This document shows positions 26,980 through 38,741 of a DNA stretch of 64,000 bases, piece by piece. Source of the stretch: Trichopria drosophilae (taxonomy: Eukaryota; Arthropoda; Insecta; Hymenoptera; Diapriidae); contig CM059582.1 in NCBI GenBank assembly GCA_030407085.1, positions 18,643,501-18,707,500 on the forward strand. Reading direction: 5' to 3'. Under the pieces are notes generated by a model, which saw only the letters and a list, made by a program, of their open reading frames with translations, searched no databases and had not been told where the DNA came from. Positions within the stretch are counted from its first letter, which is position 1, and every line of letters starts with the position of its first letter. Made by a program: the position numbers and the translations under genes.

Positions 26980-29800
26980 CTATTATATTTTCTTATGATA
27001 TTATTAGTGACAGACTATTAACAAAAACAGAGAAAAGGAATTATGAGATAATGTCTCGGTTTATTGCTTTGGTGAACAAATATTTAATTAGACGCCTACT
27101 ACCAATTATTTTCTTCGATATTAGTTACCATTAAATGGTAACCCGACTTCAAATTTTCTACTTTTTGGATGTAATTAAGGAATTTATGCCTAGATTCAAA
27201 TTTTGGAACATGTTCTGCGAAATCTCTTTCTAAAATGTCTTTAATACTAATTTCCATGTTAGCCTTTCTTGTCGACAAAGTTGAACATACATTATTGACC
27301 CCCTGTCGGTCATCTCCACGTGACTTCATTTATTCACCGAAAAGGTTGTTCTTACAGATTAGCAATAAATTCTGTGCTATGTAAAATCAGATTTTGCGAT
27401 GTTGAACAGAATGTGTTCGTATATTACCTAATTCAGTTATTCAATCTACTAAAAAAATAACTAATCATTATAAAAATCCTTCGTTCAATAACGTAATTAA
27501 CTAAATTTACTATTTTTTTAGTTGGATTTCGTAACCGTCCAAAAATATTTAAACTGCCAACATGGAAATACTAAGATAACAAAGAAGATTCTGAGATTTA
27601 TCATTTTTGACAGTTTAAAACTTAATAAATATAAAATTGTTTGTTCAACCTTAATCAGTTTGTCATCTTTACATACTAGTTCATTGTATTAGCTATTTTT
27701 TGAACATCTCTTTTTCAGATAGTTAAACCATCTATTCTTTGTTATATATATTATATTTTATATTATAAATTTTTAAAATAATATTTTTGGCGATCTTGTA
27801 TCGCAATTCCATAAATGGAAGAAATATCACACATTTTTTCTTCAGGTCAACAGCTCTTGTAATAAAACCAAAACACTGACAAAAAAAATCACAATTTATG
27901 GTGGTTTTCTCAAGGTAACACCCACGACATGGTCGAACATCAATTTCTATCATCATATTCGTAATCAGCGGTTCAAAATACGTAACGAAACGGGGCAACT
28001 GTTTTTCCTGTTGACCCCTTTCGAAAATTGACCAGAGGGCAAAAAAATATTTTAAAAATCAATTTGGTCCCATATTTAAAATATTTTCCACCAAAAAATT
28101 GTTACGCACATTTCTTTCCATTTTAAAAATCTGACTTATGGATTTGTTATTATGTCACATATTTAAATAAATAAATATTCCAGATTATGAAAAAATAGAA
28201 TATTTTATCTACTAAATACCATTAAATTTTAGGAAGACCAAATGCCAATATTTACAAATGTGTGACGTTAAAAAATTAAGGGCCTAAATTATGGCATTCC
28301 CTTAAGTATGTAACCATATAACTGTCTTAACTTGCACAATGTAATGATGCTTTCCTCGTATGGAAGGCACCGTCACATCGACCAGTTTACGTGTTTAATT
28401 GTTATTTTCCATCGTGTGATGCTTGATGCCATATGCATAAATAATTGTGATCAATGCAGCTCAGTGGCCTGAATTCTGAACCATCCGGCTAGTATACTAT
28501 ACGAGTCGAAATGGGGTCTGCTTTATCGCCATGAACTCCACTTGCATTGAACCTCCATTATCCACAGGCTTTTGCACGTATTTATATTGTGTATTGAAAT
28601 TGAGCCTTGAATCGAGGTGAACAAATCGTGCGGCACATACCACATGTACACCGTCGGTATTTGTCCCTTGACGCGCTCGATATCGGATTTACAGTTAACA
28701 CTTTCCTTTCTTTTTCATCCAAAAAAACATTAAAAATAAAATAACCTTCAATCATTGGAATATTGATACGATCATCCGAATGCATTCAATTACGAATTGT
28801 AGAATGAATTCTTTGACAATTACAAACGCAAAACCCATCCTGCAATTTTAAACAATTGCGTTAAAAGCAAGAGCGATGAGTTTATCAAATTATGGAGAGT
28901 GTTAGACAATAAATAGAAGTGGAATTGTTATTTAAAAATTGAATACCACAGCGACAAATGTAATCAACTGAATGAAGCCAAATCCAAAATGCTGTAATCG
29001 ATTAAAGTTTACCAATTTCGAAAGTAAACATGCATGAAGTCATATTCGCTTGAAGTGAAGTTGTGACGTCGTTTCGTCTTTTAGTTCAATATGTTGGGGA
29101 TGTGACTAATTTAGTAAACATTTAGGTTTAGAAAATACTATAGTTTGCATGATATAAAATAACATTATAACAGGCGATAGATAAGGTACATTTTAGTATA
29201 TTCTAAAAATGACCTCTACTTTTTACCCTAACTTGCGTGAATTCAACTTTTTTCGAAGAGAAATAATACTTCTCGACCTAATGGTCTCTAATGGATTTTC
29301 AAAAAGGGGCCATTTTCTCTCTTGCTTCTTGTTATAATAATCTGTAATTTATTTTTATTAACCTTGTTTCCAACAAAACAAATACCTGCAATACTTTTAA
29401 CCATGTCGAGTTTATTATAGGAATTTCAATAATTTAAATCAAATGAGATGCAAAAAATATGACAAAATAGTAAAAAAAAACTCTTTGAATTGAAGAAATC
29501 GTAGATACCTACATTTAAATTCTTTTTGGCTTCTTTATATTCATAAAAATTCTAGGGGGGAATTACAATGAAGTGGCGAAGAGGTCTGAATTATGATACT
29601 CTATAAAAGGAGCTCTAAAAGATATTTTACTGAGGACGTAAAATCATAATCTCGAAGGGGTTTTATGTTTTACATTTTAAAACCGAGACACTCAAAAAAT
29701 AATAAATTGCGTAATTACACAGAAAATTAAATACAAGATTGAAAGTCAAATAATCGTTTTGTCACTGCTGCGTACATTCCTTTTTTCATCGAAATCATCT
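26980..29800. other. A+T-rich sequence with a few open blocks
   Basis: No gene is supported. Three minus-strand open frames (27099-27329, 27732-27998, 28582-28785) have somewhat protein-like composition but no motif I recognise. The second begins in 'gaaccgctgattacgaatat', which links it to the dispersed repeat family, so it is probably element sequence. The third lies in a G+C-richer island (28400-28800), and its frame appears to continue in another phase after a stop, as in a broken gene fragment. Confidence 0.4.
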
Positions 29801-29809
29801 TGAATTTTA

Positions 29810-30060
29810 TACTTGAGGGTTTTCAGGGTCACTGGGTTATCAATCTTAAGTCAAGTTAGGAAAATTTAAAATAGCGGATCCAAGATGGGCCATAGAAATA
29901 TAACAATTTCCTTTATGAAGATTAAACTGGTACCGGAGATGGGTTCGGAGACGCTGGTGACGAATCTGACCTTGTATTTTGAAATTTGAAAATATCTCAT
30001 TCAAGATGATGGACCGTGTTGTTTAAAGTTACTTTATCGAGATAAAACTAGATGAAGTGG
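29810..30060. repeat. Dispersed family 'ggggtcgctg...aaaatggcggatcc', copy
   Basis: Contains 'gggttttcagggtcactggg', 'aaaatagcggatccaagatg' and 'ggagacgctggtgacgaatctg', the diagnostic phrases seen at 7.7, 44.3 and 61.1 kb. Two or three degenerate subunits appear in tandem. Confidence 0.65.
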
Positions 30061-30134
30061 GGTAATATGGTATATAAAAATTGAAGTAAATTAGAATTTT
30101 TTTAAAACACAACCATATTCTACCTAATTTTGAA

Positions 30135-30515
30135 ACGAAAAGGAGGATGCCCATGGGTGTAGGTGACGAATTCGGATAGAGTATGATGAGACGTACGACC
30201 TCGTCCCAAATTCGATTATTTTACCCGGTGGTGAAGTTTAAAAAATCATTGTGGAAGTCGCGAATTTTACATAGGAAAATGTAGTGATTTAAGTAGTCAC
30301 AGTCCACATCATCGTTTGTTTGTTACCGATTCGTTGTTACTACTTACGTTACTGTATTTTCCTAACGATTTTTTAAACTTTTCTGCGTGATAAAATAATC
30401 GAATTTGGTATGACGTGTTACATTTTATCATACTCTTTCCGAATTAGGGAGTTTCGGAGGTTACACCTCGGGGACAAAACCACTTGTACCCCTGGGCATC
30501 CTCCTATCGAACGAA
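30135..30515. mobile_element. MITE family 1, copy B (most complete)
   Basis: The left outer arm 'aggaggatgcccatgggtgt' is inverted at the right end as 'acccctgggcatcctcct'. The inner arms 'caaattcgattattttaccc ... aagtttaaaaaatcattg' and their complement near 30365-30410 complete a fold-back of about 380 bp. The right outer portion (tcggaggttacacctcgggg) is shared with copy C at about 63555-63605. No coding capacity, so non-autonomous. Confidence 0.75.
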
Positions 30516-30519
30516 ATGT

Positions 30520-32930
30520 TCGAAAACTGAAACACAATTTTACAAAAAGTGTAGTAGTAGAGAAAATATTACAATTTATCAATCATTCTAACTTTTCTGT
30601 GGACATTCTATATAATCAAATTCAATAATTCTTTTGCTGTGCCTATTGTTGAGATCTATATTTGAGATCGATATTAGATAACGAACATAGTCTAAAACGT
30701 TGATATTGTTCATTTTCAGTAAAAATTTAATATAATTATAGTTTTATGTCAAGTTTACGATTGAAAAAACAAAAAATGAACGAAAATGAACGAAAATTCT
30801 CATATTATATTAGACTTTTTCCTACATGTTGAGTCTTATGTTAGTTTGTTTACTTACCACACTTGCATTCTATTTAACAGTTATACTAAACAAATATAGA
30901 ATGATTTTTTCTACACCAAAAGATGTTTTAATTACAATGGAGGTCATTTTCATTTCAAAATTTATGTGGAATATAGAGGTAGTTTTAATTTCGATCAGAG
31001 TCCATAAAAACTTCTAAGTATCCGGTTTCTTGTCCATAATGTAAACTTTTATAGGATACTGTACAATTCAAAAATACATAAAATAAGTTATTTAGCGTTA
31101 AAAGTTATTAATTTATTCATATCTCCGGAAACCAAATTAGATCTTGTTGTCGATTTTCCAGATGGCGTCTATTTCACTATGTTAAAATACTTTCGATTTC
31201 TTTTCTAGAATCGAGAGGAATTATATATAATCTATCATTTTAGAGCATCACTGAATTTAAAAAGTTTTTCAAAATACAAAATGATGGTCCCAATATGGGG
31301 ACCAACATTTGTACAATTGGTTATATCCACGACACAAGGTTTCTACGTTTCCCGTTTTTTCAATATTTATGCACAAAAATGTGTTAAAAGTCATTTTTTG
31401 AAAATGTTACCAGAGCCATTCATAAGAGCGGCGTCAGAAATAATCGGAAATGTGAAGGAACAAATTAGATATTTCTTGATACTAAATTTAGATCATTCCA
31501 TATATTGGAAATTTTTGACATTCTAAATCAGCTCTTAATACTGGGTATAGTTACTTCAATCTGAATTCTGTTCTGACTGTATTTTCTTTTCTTACACGAT
31601 GTATGTCGCTATGTTTTCAAAATTTTGAAACCCATAACTTATGCAGATATTTAAAGGGTAAAATTGAATGAGAAATTTTATATGTCGTCTGCTGTACGTA
31701 TAAGCTACTCTAGTGACTGCCTAAGAATTCATGAATGTTTCGTTTTTGTTAAGCCATTTTCAAATAATCAACGAATACTAACGTGCATACAATTAAAACA
31801 TTCGAATGAATGGTACATTAATGAAGTAGGACAGATACTTTCAGATTATTTCTGCTCAATGATGAATTATTGAATATCTTCCGCAAATTTCGCTTTTCTA
31901 CAAAAGAAATCAGGTGAATTATCTGATAATTCCATTACTGAGTTGGCTACAATAGTCTGAAATAATGTTATTAATTAGTCATGTTCTGAAAAGAAAAAAG
32001 GATTTATAAAAACGAAACACGTAAATTGTTATTAAGAATTCTTTTCTTAAGAATTAAGAATCAAGGTGGTTCTGAAATCGGCAATCGATATGGTAGCAAT
32101 CCATACAAAAAAATCTTGTTAAAAAAATAATTAAATTATTTTTCAAGATTGGGACTCGATTACTGCAATTCTGCATTTTGTACATTATATTCCAGGAAAC
32201 AACAGAGAAAGTAATCAAAAACAGTTTGAAAATTTTAGGAAATAAGGAAAAATCTTCTCCCAAACTTGTTATTTTTTAGAAGTACTTTGTAGTGATTGGA
32301 ATCGCTGTTATAGACACCGTTTCGGTCATTTTTTTTGTATTTTTATAACATATATACATTACTACCTTAACAGGTGAGTGCTTTAGAATCACCTTAAGTG
32401 CACATCCTCCGATATTCCAAATTACTTTGTCCATTCAGTTAAGTGATTCCTATTTTATAGACAAGCCATGAATGTGTAACAGCCTTTTTTTTGACTTGGC
32501 ACTGTTTCTTAATCATGAGATTTAATTTCATTTAGTAATGATCTTTCAAAGTAAGCAAATTGATGTTTAAAATTAATCAAATTGAGAAATTGTAAATAAC
32601 ATCTTTATTTGTTTGCATCAAAGAAACTGATTAAATATACTACTATAATTAACGATACACATTATTTACAGAATTGTAATATTTTTGTCTCCACTCTTAC
32701 ATGGCTATTATATGTAATACAAATTTTTGAAAATAACATCAAAGTATTAAAATCCTCGAAATATTATGTGTCGTAATGAAATTACACTCGTAGGACGTTA
32801 TAAAAATGCTACAAAAAGTTAAAAATTCTAGGTTTGAAATTAAAAGCATTTAATTAGAACTTGAAATATTGCGAACTGTACATTTTTCATTGAATTTTGT
32901 AATTGGAGCATTTAACATTTTAATTGATAA
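30520..32930. other. A+T-rich sequence, nothing identified
   Basis: Several 60-80 codon frames lie here without motifs. Phrases such as 'ccagatggcgtctatttcac' near 31160 resemble the dispersed repeat family but are too diverged to delimit. Confidence 0.5.
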
Positions 32931-32938
32931 AATTGCAG

Positions 32939-33058
32939 CTGCCTCAAGGTGATGCTATGAAATTTAAATTATCGGGTCAATTATGTCGCAGCGCATTTGG
33001 GCCCAACCATGCGATCATCCGTTTTAAAGCTCAAACAGATGCACAGTTCAATAAACAG
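32939..33058 (+). CDS. Unplaced exon-like block (40 codons)
   Basis: The block is preceded by 'attgcag' and followed by 'aaacag|gttgaa'. It is open only in phase 0 and encodes LPQGDAMKFK, then a Cys/Arg/Phe-containing stretch ending FNKQ. Its base composition and codon use are more protein-like than the flanks. I do not recognise the peptide. Both ends are phase 0, whereas the first TBC1D30 exon needs one upstream base, so the two cannot be joined directly. The donor (GTTGAA) and polypyrimidine tract are weak. It may be an exon of another gene, a 5' exon with a missing partner, or chance. Confidence 0.25.
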
Positions 33059-33059
33059 G

Positions 33060-35090
33060 TTGAAATCCAGATGAAAAATAAGATTGAAATTTTCTTCGAA
33101 AAAGATTTTTACATGCTTTTTTTTTAACAATGATCAAAGAAAGTCTTTATACTTGTTTCCACCTAAAAAAGAGTTTTAATGGAAATATCATTTTCGATGT
33201 ATCGTATCGTATACCTCAAGAGCTACTTGCTGTCTGTAACAATAAAAATATGACAATCCTAGAAGTTACGCTGGTTGTCAGCATTGGGATAAAATCAATA
33301 TCATCCAAGAATTTTATACATATAGAAAAGTATTCTACTTATTGTATGGATTGCATTTCAAGTTTTATTTAAAGAGAATTTTACAAAATCTAATAATACC
33401 TTTTGATATCGTATTCAAATTTATAGAACTTAAAAATAGTAAAATTTAACATATATTTATCTACTACCTAATTATCATATAGTTACTAGCTAGTTTACGA
33501 AAGGTGTATATGGTGTTTTGATATTGATCCATTATTATTTGGATAACAGTTGTTAAAAGTTCGGAGAGTATAGTTTACTTTAAGTATTATTTAAAACTGT
33601 TGAAATAAGAATTTCTTCTTTAGTAATAAATAACACACAAAAATCGATGAAAGGTTCAGGAATTTTCCATTTGAAAATTATTCGTAACCTAGGAAATCCG
33701 TATATTTGGGACAATTAAGGTTAATTAGTTTTATGATAATATTAATAAAATTCAATAACAGTTCATGTATTTTTCACTAAATATCAGAAAATTTCAAGAA
33801 TCTATAATGCATTCAAAAATTTCTAAAAAGTTATTATAACTTCAATGTTGTACATAAATATTTTTTTGAAAATTTAAAGATATATAACTGTAAATATTTA
33901 AAGAAGCGATTATTATTAACCATAAAAAAAGTTGGAACGGTTTTAATATACAAATACTAATAGTAAAACTACTAATAGGTTTGACTTTCAACAACAACTA
34001 AACTTCACAACTGAAAACCAAACTTCTAGCGATGTATAATAATTTAAATGCCATATTTACTGGATACTTAAACTTATCAGTCATAATCATTCTTTAGACA
34101 AGAAATCGACTAACTCTTTCAAAATTACTCAACAGTGAATAAGAAACATAGAATTACGAACATTTATTTTGTTTCTGGTGTTCAGAAATTCCACGCTGAA
34201 AAGCCGCAAACTTTACGGTTTCAATCTCTATTGTCGAACGTCTCGCTAAAGCGTGGTAAATGCGGCAGAGATAACTTAGAATAAAATATAGATGCAATAG
34301 TTACCTTGCACAGACAAAGAAAAACTTTTTTAATAGTTGCGGACATTCAGAATCGTATAGCGGTTGATTAAAGCTTTTTAATTCATTTTATTTTAATTCA
34401 CTTAAAATTTATTATCGCTTTCAGCTTGCTTTTAGTTTAATTGCGATTTCATCGGTTTTGTAGCTGTCGATTTTCTACTCTTGACTTTGAAACTGATTGG
34501 ATATTGACCATTTTTATAATTAAATAGAATGCATCGTCTTGTGTGTTACTTTAAAGCCGATAACGCGATCACCGTGTATGCTTTAATCTACTGTGCAACA
34601 GTACGCAGTAGATAAAGACAACGCAGTCAGACATGCTTTCGCATGAAAAGCAGTGTATTGTTAATACAATTGGTTTAAACGGGTCGTTTTCTAACTTTCT
34701 TAAACAGGAGTTTCTTATTTTATTTTAATTTATTCGTTTAACGACCTCCGTATTATTATCATAATCCTTGAATATTTTAAAGAAACAATATACTTTCCTT
34801 TATTTTATCATTTATACTATTTCGTACATCAATCAAGAGTATTCTCTACTTTTATTAACAGATGTTTAAATATAAATAGCATATTTATATTATATTTAAT
34901 TACATAGGTTTTTGTACTAGTCTTATCTTTTCTTCTTTTTAATACGTTTTCTGATACCTTTTACGTATGGAATCGATGTAGTTATTTTAATGACAGTATT
35001 TTTTATTAACTTACTTATTTCTGACGTATTGTAAAATTTGTTATTATTCGATATTTAAGTTTTTTTTGTCTGTATCTAATTTCCGACAAT
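33060..35090. other. A+T-rich sequence with foldable elements at 34.2 and 34.6 kb
   Basis: No gene identified. At 34191-34266 two interleaved pairings occur: CCACGCT (34191) with AGCGTGG (34250), and GCCGCA (34203) with TGCGGC (34261). At 34581-34617 a stem ctttAatctactg/cagtagataaag with a single bulged A encloses a 12-nt loop. Function unknown. Confidence 0.45.
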
Positions 35091-35099
35091 TTGACGACT

Positions 35100-35830
35100 T
35101 GTCAAATGTAAAGACCCGTCAGATCAAGTCTCCTTATGAACCGAGTCCGTGTCGATGAAATCATTTTCTTTTCTTATAACTGACATGTTTAAAAATCTTA
35201 TTTTATTATTTATTTGAATCTCTTGATTATTTATGAAGCGTGTAATTTTTACCAAACTATTGAAAGTATTGCGAACCATATCTTCCTGGCCTTTGGGATA
35301 GGCCAACAATATATCGTCAACTTACCGTATAGAAAAAGGAAGTCTAAAATGTAATTTATCCGTTAGCAATTTTTCTATGAATTCCATGATGAAATTAACA
35401 ACAGAGTGCGCGGGGACCCATGGGCACCTCGTAGATTTTTTTGTTATATTAGTTATTAAAAGAAAACACGGTATTATCTAAAACTATTTTTAGACCCTTT
35501 TTTGTTTTTATATTGCGGTTTTTCACTCATTTCTGCCCATTTTTTGTCAACTACAATGAAAATTACATGGCTTGCAGTGTTAGTATATAAGGTAAAGGCA
35601 TCTAATGACATTAGTTTATAATTTTCTAGAATTTTAATTGATTTGCGCTTATTTCTGTAGTGCCAACTATCTGCTATGTATGCAGTGCACGAGTTTTACC
35701 TACAATGTTTTTTAGCATGTTAGTAAAATATGTCACGTGATCATAGGTTGAAGAATTAATTATTGGCACTGTCAATTTAAAGGGGATATTATTTTTGTCG
35801 ATGTTGGATCCTCGAAATTTATAATCTATC
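35100..35830 (-). pseudogene. Penelope-like element reverse transcriptase, decayed
   Basis: Read on the minus strand, successive fragments match the order of the Penelope-type reverse transcriptase. They are a 'NIPFKLTVPIINSSTYD' segment and 'MLKNIVGKT' (about 35700-35830), 'SLDAFTLYTN' (about 35580-35610), an 'EVPMG' turn at about 35416-35430, and the catalytic-loop remnant 'VDDILLAYP' at about 35295-35321. 'RFLNMSVIRKENDF' and 'VHKET' follow. The copy is dead: the tyrosine codon expected before VDD is a TAA stop at 35322-35324, a frameshift follows the PMG motif, and other stops interrupt it. No GIY-YIG endonuclease region was recognised downstream. Confidence 0.8.
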
Positions 35831-35959
35831 ATTATAAGTAATTTTAAACAACTAGCGGCTCAAAATGTACTGAAACAAGAAAACATAAGACTAGTAACAA
35901 AACCTATTGTAAAAAAATAGAGAACATAAAACCTTTCAAAAATCAACTGATTTTGATAA

Positions 35960-36880
35960 CAAATTGCAATGTAGTTTACCAGTTTTGTTTTCTGGACAAA
36001 ATTTGACAACAAAAATGTGAGAAGTTTAGCCACCACAGAAAATTATATAAACCATTACAATTAATTTTTGAAAACAGAAAATGTTTTGGAGGATTCTTTA
36101 AAGTAAACTTTTAATCTTGAAATATTAGAATATATTACGTAAAAAATATCTGGCCTTTAGGTGAAAGTCTTTCTTCTTTGCAGTAAACGTTTTTGAGCTC
36201 ATAAAAATAATTCTTTTCCAAAAAACAAGAGTTTTGAATTCATGCCCCCAATTCCGGAGAAAAATCTCATTTTGTTTCTTTAAAAATGACGTGAATAAAA
36301 TATAAGTTTTCGTCTTTTTCTACTTTAAATTTGTTACCATACACTTGAATTTTACCTCCGTTATGACAATAACATTTTTGTGTTATATAGACGTAAGCTT
36401 TTATGACTGTAAGGAGATTCTGCGCGGGTAAATGTGTATTATAAATTTGTAACCTAAATAAGTATTTCATTGATTATATTTGGAAATACTTTAAAATATT
36501 ACATAAAATTACAATACAATTATGTACGTTTTAATTCTTTAAAGTTCTTTTTCTTTCTTCACTGAATTTCTTAGTTACAAATTATGAATATTAAAATTAT
36601 GTGATTAAAATGGTGTTTAAACGAAAACGATCTTTTTGAGCATGGTATAAAATTTGGCCGTTTTACGCTCATCCATGTACTTCTACTGTTTTGTCCATTT
36701 TCAATCCAAAATAGATCCAATATAATTAATAAGTTTTATAATTTACTGTAGTGGACCAATATGCACGTGTATAATTTTTTATCAATACAAATTGCAATGT
36801 AGTTTACCAGTTTTGTTTTCGGGACACAATTTTGACTACAAAAATGTGATAATTTTAGCCACAAAATAAATTACATAAAC
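35960..36880. repeat. Composite dispersed repeat with ~95-bp direct repeats at its ends
   Basis: The segment 35962-36058 (aaattgcaatgtagtttacc ... aaacc) recurs at 36788-36880. Between them, 36059-36630 matches 41322-41880 over roughly 550 bp, and 36654-36786 matches 43813-43950. It is therefore a unit of about 830 bp whose parts are scattered within this locus. No coding frame is conserved between copies, and the open frames on the minus strand differ. It may be an old element terminus or a locally shuffled satellite-like repeat. Confidence 0.75.
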
Positions 36881-36884
36881 CGTA

Positions 36885-37240
36885 AAGAAGTAGAAACTTA
36901 CAATATTAATTAATACCAGTTTTAAAAAATCAAACTTAACCAACATTTACAATCCATTATTATAACCAGTATTTTTAAACAACTGGCAGCTATTATTAGT
37001 TGTCATAATTATTAATAGAGCATTATTATTTCCCAAAACTCTTTTGACTCCACTTGTGCTCATAAGAATGATCGGGGTTTAAACTTTTTCAAGGTTATTG
37101 ATTTACCAAGCATTGATGCAATCTCGTAAATGGTCGGGCATGCAAATTTAACCTGCATATCCGGTTCCTTGGAGCGAATGAATAAAATCGAAAATCACCA
37201 AGTTTCGGACAATGTTACAATTTAATTTCGTTTAGAATAC
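36885..37240. other. Unassigned sequence
   Basis: This stretch lies between the composite repeat and the hammerhead-like motif. Part of it (37040-37200) is less A+T-biased and may belong to the same element as the ribozyme-like motif, but no coding frame is intact. Confidence 0.4.
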
Positions 37241-37244
37241 TTTT

Positions 37245-37309
37245 GGTTTTTAGCATTGCTGAAGATGGCTAAAAATATTATAGCCGAAAACGTTAAAATT
37301 TGTTAAACC
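37245..37309 (+). ncRNA. Hammerhead-ribozyme-like motif (Penelope-terminus type)
   Basis: The core CTGAAGA (37259-37265) is followed by stem II GGCTA/TAGCC (37267-37271 with 37281-37285), then GAAA (37286-37289). AACGTT (37289-37294) would form a minimal palindromic stem III. Stem I has distal GGTTT/AAACC (37245-37249 with 37305-37309) and proximal TTA/AAT-type pairs (37255-37257 with 37297-37299) around a symmetric internal loop. A loopless, very short stem III and an internal loop in stem I are known features of hammerheads in Penelope-like elements. Deviations are one extra T (37266) before stem II and a G-A mismatch next to the core. Activity is therefore uncertain. Confidence 0.5.
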
Positions 37310-38613
37310 GATTTTTTAAACAAGTTTTTATGATGATCGATTATACCCACTATTATAGTTATTAATTTAATTTTTTATTTTAAAACGGTCGAGATAATTT
37401 AAAATTAATTACTTACTTATTTAAATTGATGTTTATGACGATTCGTCAGAATAGTCTTATCTAATCAGGATATGACTCGTATGAGTGTGTAATGCATGAA
37501 ATTAGCCCCTATACAAGTTGTAATGACTACTAAAGAAACAACCAGTTATGTTAAAAAAACATTATAAAAGCTTTATAAAGAAGACTTTGTAAAGAAAAAT
37601 TTACAATAAAAATGAACGGCAGATGTGTTTGGCGCGCTATGTTTAATTATTAAAAGAAAAGAGTAAGAGTTCATTGGTTGACCTATTATTACTATCTATT
37701 GTTGTTACATGTTCTGTATTAAACTATAATAATATATGGTTTATTATTATATTGTTTTTATCGAATAGCTCTATTCAAAATGATTCAAAAAAATTATAAT
37801 TAACTACAAATCACCTACTTTCAAACACTGATTTTCTACGAGTAATTTAATGTTAAGGTTTATGCATTTTTAAATAAACCTTATTTCTCTTAACACCTAT
37901 TTATCTTACCTGTGCAATTTTGCATATACGTATTGTTGCAAAAATAGTAACTGTAAATCGTCCAAATGTTTTTTTACTTTACATGTCGTAAGATTTAAAG
38001 GTTATATTGAACATCTTTGATGTTTCTATCGTTATAGGAAGTTTTTAACACCTTCATAAATGCAATGATATATTTTCTAATTTTTTAATGAAAATCGACA
38101 TTTAGTAACATTTATCTTTTTTCTAGATTAATGAAATTAATAAAATAAACCTGTACGGAAAAATATTGGATTGTTGTAGACAGTAATTTGGTCTCAATTA
38201 TGGAACCTTGATATGTATTACTGTAAATAAATACAATATTAGTATTGTAAATATTAAGACACAGGAAAATAAATATTCCAAAACTTACAGTTACCGCTTA
38301 ATAAGTTACAGAAATATTATTTACTGACATGTAGAATTATGAAAAGTAATCTTGCGCAAATGTTTAGCATAATCTGATAGTTTAGCAATTTTCAGATTCA
38401 AACATTTTTTCGATAACAATAAAATTGCTTTACAGAAGCTTTTATAATTGAAGTGAATTTCGTACAATAACATTTGTTTAATTATATTGAATTTTTATTG
38501 ATTTTATTGTTCAATGTTATAAACGTAAATTTGATAGAGTGTAAAAAGTTTTATTTTTTAAAAGTATTTTCTGTGAATAATATTTAATTTCAAAACATAT
38601 TTCCATGTTTCAG
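37310..38613. other. A+T-rich flank and presumed intron upstream of the first TBC1D30 exon
   Basis: I see no exon. The 3' part ends in the acceptor 'ttccatgtttcag' at 38613. The true upstream exon, which must supply one base to the next codon, was not found. Confidence 0.5.
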
Positions 38614-38741
38614 GTGAAGACACGAGGATGAAGTTTAGTTTTACCCCCCAACCTGGCGACAGCGGATTTGGACAATGGGTCGATGCTATGAAAATGGTCG
38701 CCAGGTTGAGAGGAGGTATTCCGGCAGAATTTCGAAAAAGG
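38614..38741 (+). CDS. TBC1D30-like RabGAP, first visible exon
   Basis: Acceptor 'gtttcag' and donor 'AGG|gtaaat'. The exon enters with two bases of a codon and leaves in phase 0. It encodes (G)EDTRMKFSF, then 'FGQWVDAMKMVARLRGGIP' and 'AEFRKR', the lead into the TBC domain. The pattern xDTxxKFx...GxxQWxDAxKxVARLxxGIP follows human TBC1D30. An ATG at 38628-38630 lies inside, but family similarity begins upstream of it, so I take the exon as internal. A 5'-truncated isoform starting at that ATG cannot be excluded. Confidence 0.93.

Noticed and set aside
27732..27998. Minus-strand 88-codon frame with cysteines
   Set aside because: It begins in 'gaaccgctgattacgaat', a signature of the dispersed repeat family, so it is more likely element sequence than a zinc-binding protein.
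36267..36470. Minus-strand open frame in the composite repeat
   Set aside because: The homologous stretch at 41322-41880 has a different, non-conserved frame, so selection on protein is not supported.
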